DNA from: Leptodontidium sp. MPI-SDFR-AT-0119
Taxonomy: Eukaryota; Ascomycota; Leotiomycetes; Helotiales; Leptodontidiaceae
Length of the DNA: 64,000 nt
Direction: 5' to 3'
Assembly (NCBI GenBank): GCA_020726505.1
Contig: JAHLEZ010000036.1
Location: 1 to 64,000, forward strand
The notes beneath the pieces are model-generated. The model saw only the letters and a program-made list of their open reading frames with translations. It was not told the DNA's origin and ran no database searches. This document shows positions 24,572-33,912 of this stretch, piece after piece (within the stretch, counting starts at the first letter, position 1; every line of letters begins with the position of its first letter). Made by a program: the position numbers and the translations under genes.

Positions 24572-27500
24572 ATGGCTTCTTCAAAGCGAAATCGAAGCGC
24601 TACCCTCGCTAAATCACCCCCGGAATCGCCTATTAGGCCAATCACAAAGCGTTCTCGTCAAGAAACACCAGAATCCTCTACTACTTCTACCACACTTCCC
24701 TTACCCTTACGACCTACAAAAACCACTTCTACTACTACGCCTACTGCTTTTAATAGTAGTCAAGTCGACGAATCAGATTCCGAAGACGAAAATACGCTAG
24801 CTCCAGTGATTAGCGAACCAGAAAGCGAAGGAGGATCGGAGAGTGAAGAAGAAGATGATATTACTTGTAATAACGAGTATTTAGATCAAGATCTTGAAGA
24901 GCTAGGCCCGGATAGGCTAGACAGGGAGGATACGGACGAATCAGATGCTGAGAATGAAGTAAGCGAAGAGTTTAAACGCTCTAAGTACTTTAGTCAGTCA
25001 GTTATTAATTTAGAAGGTAAACTTGGCTTCAAGTTACCTTCTGAAGTAATAACTACTTCTCGAACGTTTAGTATGTAATTTAATCCTTTATAAGTATATT
25101 AATTAACTTATATTTTAGTTCCCAAAGGCCCTCATCGAAGTAAATTAGCCCCTATCGAAACAAAGGGGTTAAATACTCAAAAGCGAGCTAAAGCTACTCA
25201 ACGAGAGTTAAATCGTCAAATCTCGCTTCAAAAGCTCGCCAAAACACTTTCAATTATAAAGTCAACTACTCAACAATCTCTCTCTACTTTCTTTACGCCA
25301 AAACCACTATTACTACCTTTACAAGAAGAAGATATATTCGAAGATATCGATTCTAGCGACGACGACGAAGATTCGGATTTTGACGCTCTAATAGAGACAG
25401 AGTTTGAAGCCGAAGATAACTCAATTGAGTTAGACGATTTGAACGATATCGAGTTTCTTGATAATGGACGACGCGAGCTCTTATTAGACTCTTTGATTAG
25501 TGACGCTATTAATACGTCTCCAGAAGCCTCTTCTACGCCAAGAACTTATAGAGAGGTACTAGACTCGATTAAGAAACAAGTTAACAATAAACAACTTCTT
25601 CTTCTACCTCGGCTACGCTTTGAATACTCGCTTATTCAACAATACGTCCAAAACCTCTTAAAAAAGAGTCCTCGTAGAGGTCGAATTGAAGCCTCTCTTC
25701 TAGTAGCTCAAAGTAATCATCCTACAGCCGATGGAATAACTCTTGCCCGCAAAATTAGAGCTTCATTCCTTTACTACCGCGCTTACGGATATTTACCTAT
25801 TGAAACCAGAGGAGGAAAACGTAAGAGTCGGTCTTATTTAGACAATGAAGACGTTTTTAAGGCTTGTAGAGCATGGTTATTAGCTCAAAAGCTCGCTACA
25901 GTCACTCCCAAAGGCTTTCGACACGCGCTTAATTCGGAAATTATGCCTCGCTTACTCGCTTCGGCTAAAAAGAGTAAGAAACCTCTTTTAGGAAAGACTA
26001 CTAATATACGCAATAAAGCCGGTAAAAAACCTAAGGAATGGAAACCTCTCGGTAAAACAGCCACTTATAAGTGGTTAAATCGTCTTGGATTTCACGCTAC
26101 TGAGGAAAAGAAAGGGGTTTATATAGACGGCCATGAAAGAGAAGATGTAATCGAGTATCGTCAAAAGGTCTGTTATACCTTCCCTTTTAGGAAGTATTTA
26201 CTAATAATTTATTAGGAGTTTCTACTACAAATAGCTCACTATCAATCGCTTACTACAAATTACGAAGAAGACGCCAATGGGGTATTACAACCTATCACAC
26301 CTGACCTACCCTTTGGAGAGAGAGAGCATGTTATCTACTACCACGACGAGAGCTGTTTCCACGCTAAGGAGTATTCTAAGCGAATTTGGCTTGACGAAAA
26401 TCAACAAAAAATGCCTTCAAAGAGTAAAGGAGGCCTTATTCACTGCTCTGACTTTATAAGTCTTGAAGGGAGGCTTATGATTGGTTTAAAAGATGCTCGG
26501 GAAATCATTTATCCCGGTGGGCCGCAAAAGACGCCTTATTGGGATACAAAGCAACTGCTTGATCAGGTTAAGCGAGCTATTGATATATTCGAAGAAAAAC
26601 ACCCAAATAAGACAGCCGTCTTTATATTCGACCAATCAAGTGCTCACGCTAGTAAGGGAGACGGCGCTTTAAACGCCTTTGCGATGAATCTTGGAGAGGG
26701 TGGAGCTCCTTTGCCTCAGAAGGTTAGTTATACCTTCCCTTTTAGGAAGTATTTACTAACTGACTTTTAGAATACAACTTTTCCTCCTGATATTAGCGAA
26801 GCTAAGCAAGCTCGTGGGCTAGTTGGGACTCTTCAAGAGCTTAATTATAAGGTCGAAAAGACTATTAAAGTAGCAATTGAAGGCCACCCGAATAAGAAGA
26901 GAGTTAAGAAGACTATAACCGAAGAAGTCCCAAAGGGGATTAGGGCGATTCTTGCCGAGAGAGGCTGTTTACCGATTGGTAAGTAATTTCTATTTATTAA
27001 GTTAATTACTAATAATTATAGGTAAAAATTGCCCTGTTGCTAAGTGCTCTGGTGAAGCTAAGAAGAATTGTAACCCAATTTTATCTTGGCCTCCAAAAAA
27101 GCCTACAACTTGTTGCTTAGCGAGAATTCTAGCCAATCACAAAGACTTTTTTGAGCAAAAGTCGGCGCTTGAAGAAGTATTATTAGCTCGAGGCCATAAG
27201 TGTTTATTTCTACCGAAATTCCACTGCGAGCTAAACCCGATTGAGATGTATTGGGCCTACTGTAAGAACCTATATCGACAGGTTTGGAAAGAGACGTTTC
27301 CAGAGGTACGTTATATAACTCTATTTTTATATATATATTAATTTATATTTTTAGGCTAGAGAAGCTTGTTTTAAAGCTTTAGATTCTTGTCCTCTTGATA
27401 CGCTACGAAAGTATTGTAATAGAGCTTCACGCTTTATGGATGCTTATCGAAAAGGGCTTAGCGTTAAACAAGCCGCTTGGTGTGTTAAGAAACAGAGTGG

Positions 27501-27582
27501 CCATAGAACTATTTCGGAGATTATAATGAAGGAGTTTGATATAATTCCGGAAGCTAGGCAAGAAGTAGACGAACTAGCTTGA
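24572..27582 (+). CDS. DDE transposase, about 924 aa, five introns, apparently intact
   Basis: Proposed exons are 24572-25070, 25119-26167, 26216-26722, 26771-26978, 27022-27305 and 27355-27582. Every junction is GT-AG and the frame stays open for 925 codons. An in-frame ATG at 24482 could extend it by 30 residues; 24572 (ATGGCTTCTTC) is preferred because the longer leader looks untranslated. The N-terminus (about 1-290) is Ser/Thr/acidic and low in complexity. The middle is basic and probably binds DNA. Catalytic residues appear at D560 (YHDESCFH), D655 (FIFDQSSAH) and E829 (NPIEMYW), as in Tc1/mariner/IS630 enzymes that cut and paste at TA. D655 and E829 are 173 residues apart rather than about 34, because of an insert with a Cys cluster near 758-770. 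The function is inferred from these motifs and from the surrounding TIRs. Confidence 0.88.
26168..26215 (+). other. Intron 2 of the transposase gene, twin of intron 3
   Basis: 48 nt, phase 0, after an AAG codon. It has an unusual 5' site GTCTGT, a branch-like TACTAAT and a 3' site TTAG. Bases 5-37 are identical to bases 5-37 of the intron at 26723-26770. The shared core contains a short hairpin, CTTCC-CTTTTA-GGAAG. Confidence 0.85.
26723..26770 (+). other. Intron 3 of the transposase gene, twin of intron 2
   Basis: 48 nt, phase 0, after an AAG codon, with 5' GTTAGT, branch-like TACTAAC and 3' TTTTAG. The other introns of the gene (25071-25118, 26979-27021 and 27306-27354) do not share its core. 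Confidence 0.85.
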
Positions 27583-28499
27583 TTGGTTAGATTTTGTATT
27601 TATTTACTAGCGCGGTAGCTAGCTCAGCAGTTATAAAAGTGCTTTATAAAGAGTAATAGTTTAAATCCGAATCAAGAATCTCTCTCTCTGACTCTATAGA
27701 ATCGTCGTCTAACTTAGCCTCTTCAAATGTAATAACTCCTCTAGCCTATTAATATAATATGCCCAAATCGTTATCAGCAGTCCACTTTTGCCCCCCTGTA
27801 ATTACTTTAGCCTTAACCCTCTTTTTTACTTGTAATAAAGCTTTAATAAGCCTCTTAGAGCCTTCGGCAACCTATCCTACGTGATACTTTACTACTATAG
27901 CTCCTTAAATAAAGAGGTAATAAAGAGATAGACCTAAAAAATAATAAGCTAATAACTTATTAATAAGTTAGTATATTAAGCGAGATTTTTAGATTTTTAT
28001 AAAAAAAGAATGTATTAGACAAAAGACGTAGTATTATACTTGTAGCGTGGGGATTTTAACGCTAATAACTAATTATTAATACATGTTAACTTATTATTTA
28101 TTGTTATAAGATATAATATTATATAATATAAGTGATATTATATAATAAATATTAATTAAATTATTTTTAAACTTTTCTTAAATATAGAATTCTTTACATT
28201 TTGAATTTAAGTGGGGCTTATTAAAGATTCTAGAATTATTTTCTTATGAAAACTTTTATTTGGATTTATAATAAATTTAGAAGCAAAAAGTTTTCTAGAA
28301 TATTCACTATAAGTTTTTTAAAACGTATATATAAAAAACAAAAATCTCCAAAAAAAATGGGTCTGCCAAGACATTACCTTTTTAAATACTTAAATTCGAA
28401 AACTAGCCCGATCGGGACAAAAAGTGGGTCTTTATAACGCTAGTAATTAGGCGTATATTTTGAATTAAACAGATTCTTTATAACATATACTTTTTAGAA
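27583..28499. other. 3' flank of the transposase gene inside the transposon
   Basis: AT-rich, non-coding. An imperfect counterpart of the left subterminal region (AAAAAAATGGGTC, then TGCCAAG) lies near 28353-28373. A complementary GTGGGTCTT block sits at 28429-28434. A 63-codon frame at 28246-28437 overlaps these repeats and is probably chance. Confidence 0.5.
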
Positions 28500-28525
28500 T
28501 TACCGTGTTTGATGCGGTCCGACTG
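28500..28525 (-). repeat. Right TIR of the 4.4-kb transposon
   Basis: 26 bp, perfect inverted copy of 24130-24155, followed by the TA duplication. Confidence 0.95.
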
Positions 28526-30319
28526 TAGTAATTATCGTATGATTCGTTTCTTTATAAACGTACTTGTAAATATACTTAATCGCTTATATAAAAGTGTAAA
28601 CCTTAACATTAATATGTGAGTAAAACTTTTAAAGAAAGTACGAGTTATATGGGATTACTTAGTAGTTGTTACGAACGACTTCTTAGCTTAAGTAGCCTAG
28701 TTTACGAATCGTGAATATCTAGTCGTCGTCCCAGTAGTAGTACTTAAGATACTTATCCTCGCGGATAATCGTCGTAGTCGTAAACGCCTTTAGGAACCTC
28801 TTTTAGCACGCGAGCGGGGCCGTAAGTGTCTTACGAATTATATATAATACTTTTAGGCTATCTTTAAGGCTACACGATTTATAAGACATTTAATTAGTAA
28901 TAATAGTTGTAAGCTTACTCGTAAGATCCCACGACGGGTTTAGGAGCTTAGTATAAACGACTTCGTTAACTAGCTTAGGCGTTAAGAAGATAGCCCCTCG
29001 CTTTAAGAATAAGAGTAGGTGTATATATAAGAGGCTACACTTTTAGTACTTAATCGTATAAACGTGGCTCGCTTACGGTTCGAAAAGGTGATTCTTAAGG
29101 TTCACAAGGAGCTCCTTTACTTTCAGTACAAAGACCCAGTAAAGGAGATTTAAATAATTAACGGCCTACTATTCGCGTAAGAGGTTCGTTATAATCTTAG
29201 GCCAATACAGGTTAGCCGTAAACGTAATAAAAAAGCTTAGTTTACTAAAGTACCGCACGATAGTTATTAAGTCTTAAAAAAGCTGCTGCATAAAGCGATT
29301 ACTACTAGTAAAGCTCGACGGGAGAATAAACTAATGGCCGAGGTCGCCCGTATTTACGTTCTTAGGGATAAAATATTCGTAAGCTTAATATATACGTCTA
29401 CGCGGATATTCTACTAGTGCGACCGGAACTAATCGAGTACTGTTTTCTCGCAAGCGATATACGCGTCGACGATATATTATTATAAGAGGCGGTTGGCGGA
29501 AAAGAGCGGGGAAAAGGCTTTATAAACATGAAGATAATACTAGTAAAAGGCCCGTTGCTTAAGTTACGTTCGTTAACGGGTTTTGTTTTAGTCTCGTAAT
29601 TGTAAATCGTAGTATTAGCCAAGGTCGCCGTATAGGAAGAGTAAGACGTAGTGTAGGGGTATATATGTAGCGTACGTAACATCGATTATATATATTTGCG
29701 AACGCTCGCGGCCCCTTTTATAGATTATAAGAACTAAGTCGCGGCGGCTTATATTTATATACTCGTTTAAAATAATTGCCGTGATTTCGTTACTAGTCAG
29801 GAGGTTCTTACGACGATGATTCGCGCTCGACTCGATAATTAAGCGTATTTATAGGTTAAGTAAGATTCGAAAATTAGTTTATTAGTTCGTAAGACGCTTA
29901 CGGGTCGTCTTATAAACCGTAATAAACGGGTTATAATTTGTGAGCGTATTTATAAGTCGTAAAAGGATCGTATAGTTTAAGTGAGGGAAGTTAATCGCCC
30001 GTATGTTTATTACAAAAAGTAGGTCGTAGAAAAAGAGCTATATAAAGGAGGGTTTCTCGTAAGCCGGTGGCCGGAGCGGGCCTTAGAAGTAAAAGAGCTC
30101 GCTATGAATTTAAAAGTATTAAATACCGCGTAAGAAGTCGATTCGTGTATTTTTCTTATAACTAATTAACGTAAAGGCAAAAGTATAATTATATGCCCGA
30201 ATATTCGTTCGAAAGTCTTAATAAAGCGGATTATTACTTATAAAGAGATATTTAAAGTATAGTAAAGGCTCCCGGATCCGGGGAAGCACAACGTCACTCT
30301 TCTTATAATAGGCCTTAAA

Positions 30320-30492
30320 TGTTGGTTTAATAGTCACGTTTTTAGTTACATGCTCGCTTAACGAGTATTTAAGGGGGGGCTCTAGTACAGAGCTCTCCTT
30401 TTCTTGAATATACATTTTGCTACACAGGATTTTACCTCTTAAATGTGTTGATTTTAAACCGGAATTAGTAGTACTACCCGAGTATAACGACA
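30320..30492. repeat. Left LTR of the 1545-bp TRIM-like element
   Basis: 173 bp. It contains GGGGGGGCTCTAGTACAGAG, an inverted CTCTAGTACAGAG motif that is shared with the right LTR. Confidence 0.87.
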
Positions 30493-30869
30493 TTAATTAA
30501 TTGCGAATTACTTAGTAGTTGATTAATAAGTTAATTAGTGAAACTCGAAGATTCTCAAAGCAAAGTCTCGAAGTACTTGTTTGATGAACCTCTTGATACT
30601 TACGAGAATTCCAAAGCCGGTAAGACTCTTACGAGTTTAAAGGGCGGACACGTTTATTTTCGACCTCTTTATTAAGCTAGTCGAAGCTCTTCTTTCGAGC
30701 CTTTGACTCGAGTCTTTTATAAGCCTAGAGTAAGGGATGAGAATTGCTTGATTTGATTAAAGCACCTCGAATTACACGACCTCTTCGAAGCTCCTCCTCC
30801 TTTGAATCTTCCTCTTTTCGAACCCCTTTCGGAACCTCTCTCTTTCGAATTACACCCCTTTTTCTCTGT

Positions 30870-31230
30870 TATAACGACCCCCGCAGTAATAAGTTCAAAG
30901 CCGGCGAGATTCTTTCTCGAGTAGAAGGTAGGACGACTACCTCTTCTTCGAAACACCCTTTTCCTCTCTGTCGTAGACGACCTCCTGCGGCAATGCGTCT
31001 ACTTTCGACCTCTTCGCTAAGCTAGTCGAAGCTCTCTCCTTCGAAGCACTTATTCGAAGGACCTCTCTTTTTCTTTAAATACACACCTTTTCTCCGCTGT
31101 AACGACCCCCGTAGTGATAAGTTCGAAGCCGGCGAGATTCTTTTTTGAGTGGAAGGTAGGACGGTTACCTCTTCTTCGAAACACCTTTTTTCCTCTTTGC
31201 CGCAGACGACCTCCTACGGCAATGCGTCAA
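30870..31230. repeat. Internal tandem duplication, about 230-bp period
   Basis: The block from about 30868 (ATAACGACCCCCGCAGTAAT) through a GACGACCTCCTGCGGCAATG stretch near 30970 recurs about 230 bp later, from 31099 through 31206. A shorter GACCTCTT(C/T)G(C/A)TAAGCTAG-type motif appears at least four times across the interior. Confidence 0.75.
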
Positions 31231-31691
31231 TTATTGACCTCTTTATTGAGCTAGCTCGATTCCCTCTTTTGCACGCCTTAGAATCGCCTACTTCGACCTC
31301 TTCGCTAAGCCAGCTCGATCCCCTCTTCTGCACGCCTCAGAATTACTAGCTATCGAGCTTCCTTTCGATACCTCCTTTTTCCGACTTTTCCCCTTTTCTT
31401 CGAAGCTACGTTATTCGATTCGGAAATTAGGTTTTAGTAAGCTTCGTGCGCTTTAACGATAATTTCGCTTTGGTACTGAATTAACCTGAATAGCCGATAA
31501 GTTCCACTGTAAGGGGTCTTATACTGGTTATATTAACTCTGGTATCGAGGCTTTCGAGAGTATAGATAAGAATAAGGAATAATTAACTTCTTTGTATTTA
31601 GAGACTCGTCGTTGTTTATTCGATTGATTACTAGTTACTAGGTTAGCATTTGGTTCGAGGGAGACGTCTCTCGAAAAGGAAAAACTACTAG

Positions 31692-31864
31692 TGTTAGTTT
31701 AATAGTCACGTTTTTAGTCACATGCTCGCTTAACGAGTATTTAAGGGGGGGCTCTAGTACAGAGCTCTCCTTTTCTTGAACACACATTTTGCCACACAGG
31801 ATTTTACCCCTTAAATGTGTCGATTTTAAACCGGAATTAGTGGTACCACCCGAGTATAACGACA
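31692..31864. repeat. Right LTR of the 1545-bp TRIM-like element
   Basis: 173 bp, near-identical to the left LTR, differing mainly by transitions. Confidence 0.87.
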
Positions 31865-32540
31865 TTAAAGATATTATTTGTAGGGTAGAAGTGAAGGGCC
31901 CCGCAGGCTATATAATAGCCCGTAAGCGAACCGAGAGTATATAGGGAAATTAGTTAGAAGTATAAAAGAAAGCTAAGAGGTTATATAATAAGTAAGTTAG
32001 TAAGAGAGTCTTTAAAGATATTAACTGGGGCTATGACGGATAGTTAACGGGCCCGTTATTAGCGCCGCGGGGCTAGTTCGTTTGCAGAGACGTCCGTAAA
32101 AGGCCGTTGACGGCGCCGTAAAGTAAAGAAAGTATTTAGGTCAAGTTCTTATAAGACAGGGCACTAATTAGTAGTTCGGGCATATCGTTACTCCTAAAGA
32201 TAAGTTAAACGCGTCTTATAGTAAATTAGAGGTATATAAACTATATAAGTTATATAAGTCTTACGAAGAGTACTTATACGCCCGTAAGGGAAGGTCGAAA
32301 TTAGCAAAAGACGGGCGCATGTCGAACAAGTTCGTAAATCGTTTATTTAAAAGGAATAACTATAAGTAAAGCAAAGCGTAAACAACGCGTTTTAGGGCTA
32401 CTAAAGGTTTCGTATTCGTCACGTAAAAGTTTTTCTAACGTAAGGTGGCCCGACCGTACTTCAATATAGTAAAGAGACTAACGAATTAGCCTCTTATAGA
32501 GTATTAATTATCAAAAGAGGCCTGCCACAGTTATAGAAAA

Positions 32541-33912
32541 TAGCGTTTGATTTCCTTTCTGTCCCTATAATAAGCTCTAAGTGTGAGCGTGTCTTCTCTT
32601 CTTGCGCTTTACAGACTACTCCACAGAGCTCTAATTTAAGTGGTAATATACTGTGGCACCAGGAATGCCTTAAGAATTAGCAGAGAAGAGGCGCTATTTA
32701 AATAGAGACTTGTTAGAACGCTACACTTCTTGACTTCAGTAAATAGAAAATTAAGGTACTAGCTTTTAAGCTGCTTATATAAGAGCTTTGCTTAGTATAT
32801 TATAAGATAGTATAGGTATCTAGTACTTTAAGTACTACTTACTACGACGATTCGATCCAGCACCGAATCACCTGACCAGCTAAACAACATCAGCTGACTG
32901 GCTACGCCATAGCTGGTATAGTGAGACGATGAGACGGAGCTGTTTCGTATAAGTGTCGGAGGGTGCGCCAGATATTTCTTTCCTCTCTTCATACTTTTTG
33001 TATCCTTAGCTTAGGCAGCCTATTATCAGTCTCACACTCAGTATTCTATTCGCTCCCATATGTTAAAGCAGTGATTTAGGTAGTGCTATAGCATTTTAGA
33101 CGCGTTTTGCAAGCAGTAATTCGGCCATTTCTTAAACTAAAGCTTTTGTAGGAGGTATACCACGTGTGTCTATAGATAATACCCATTCAATAAGTGTAGT
33201 TCCTTCGGTTTAAGTGAGTTTAAAGTTAAGGGAAGTAAAATTGGATCGAGAGGGGTTCATTGGTATCGCCGGGCCAAAGTAATATGTGAGACATCGTACG
33301 AGCGTGTGGCGGCCCGTAAGCTTGGAAATCGGCCTTGTTGATAGGCCTAAAGAGCTAATATAATTCGACCTTTAGTTTGAGCCATTTAGAGAACTAGTTG
33401 TTGAGTAATATTAGTTTAAAGTGTAAAACTAAGTAGGGTGGCGGGGATCCTGTATCGCGTACTGAAGCGGATCGCTTACTGATTGAGTACGTTAACTCTC
33501 TTCAGATAATAAATTCTGCGGTTTGTTCTAACATCGTGTCTTCTGTGGGCGTAAATGTGAAAGAGGTATCTGGGCGGTCGCTTCACCCTGGACAATACCT
33601 GGCAGGTAAGTATGGTAAGTTTTCGATGTTTGCATCCAGCAGCTAGCTATGCCAGCATGACAATATCGATCTCACGTGCGATGCATCAGAATCAGTACCT
33701 ATGGACCCCTACTTTGGAATCCGTTGCGAGATGTCTATCATGAGTCACCATATTTCATTCGATCGTTATGCCTCAGACAGAACCGGAACTTAATTCTGAG
33801 TGCTACTGCTGACCTTGGGAACATTTCGACAACAAAACCCTCGTTCACATGTACGTATAACAAGAAATAATCATGAGCTATCATGAATATGGCTAATTTG
33901 CTTGGTTCTAGT
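32541..33912. other. Transition from repeat to unique sequence, no gene recognised
   Basis: Base composition shifts from AT-rich, stop-dense sequence to ordinary composition between about 32.5 and 33.5 kb. A tRNA-like Pol III promoter arrangement occurs at 32848-32909. The last few hundred bases are the 3' flank of the AflR-like gene. Short frames here on plus look like chance. Confidence 0.4.
32848..32909 (-). repeat. tRNA-derived (SINE-like or tRNA-relic) segment
   Basis: On the minus strand, TGGCGTAGCCAG (complement of 32898-32909) resembles a Pol III A box. GGATCGAATCG (complement of 32848-32858) resembles a B box, at roughly tRNA-like spacing. No complete cloverleaf with a 7-bp acceptor stem was found, so this is a relic or SINE head rather than a working tRNA gene. 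Confidence 0.35.

Larger units (their letters stand above)
24130..28525 (+). mobile_element. Intact 4.4-kb TIR DNA transposon (Tc1/mariner superfamily), TA duplication
   Basis: The element is bounded by perfect 26-bp inverted repeats beginning CAGTCGGACCGCATCAAACA (24130-24155 and 28500-28525) and flanked by TA (24128-24129 and 28526-28527). It carries one spliced transposase gene with no premature stop. AT-rich subterminal regions of several hundred bp share degenerate repeats around AAAATGGGTC and AAGACCCAC, which may be transposase-binding sites. It lies inside Helitron copy B; the flanks rejoin to match copy A. It lacks the stops seen in its host, so it arrived after the RIP that killed the Helitron, or escaped it. 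Confidence 0.9.
30320..31864. mobile_element. TRIM-like non-autonomous LTR element, 1545 bp
   Basis: Two 173-bp direct repeats (30320-30492 and 31692-31864), each starting TGTT(G/A)GTTTAATAG and ending AACGACA, bound a 1.2-kb interior. The 5-bp target duplication TTAAA is perfect (30315-30319 and 31865-31869). The interior is pyrimidine-rich on plus and contains long internal repeats but no RT or gag motif, so the open frames there are by-products of the repeats. It sits inside Helitron copy B. Confidence 0.87.
21480..32540 (-). mobile_element. Helitron copy B, RIP-degraded, carrying three later insertions
   Basis: Sequence at 21.5-24.1 kb aligns in the same orientation with 15.5-17.6 kb of copy A. 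Sequence at 28.53-30.3 kb continues the same alignment from about 17.6 kb onward. The N-terminal RepHel block FRTNIRAYNY is readable on minus near 30170-30215. The copy is split by a MITE (23279-23887), by an intact TIR transposon (24130-28525) and by a TRIM-like element (30320-31864). Sequence from 31865 to about 32.5 kb is assigned to this Helitron by continuity only. Coding capacity is destroyed by stops. Confidence 0.7.

Noticed and set aside
30744..31349. Plus-strand frames of 93 and 66 codons with Ser/Thr-rich products
   Set aside because: They come from the pyrimidine-rich tandem repeats inside the TRIM-like element and repeat the same motif with the period of the DNA repeat.
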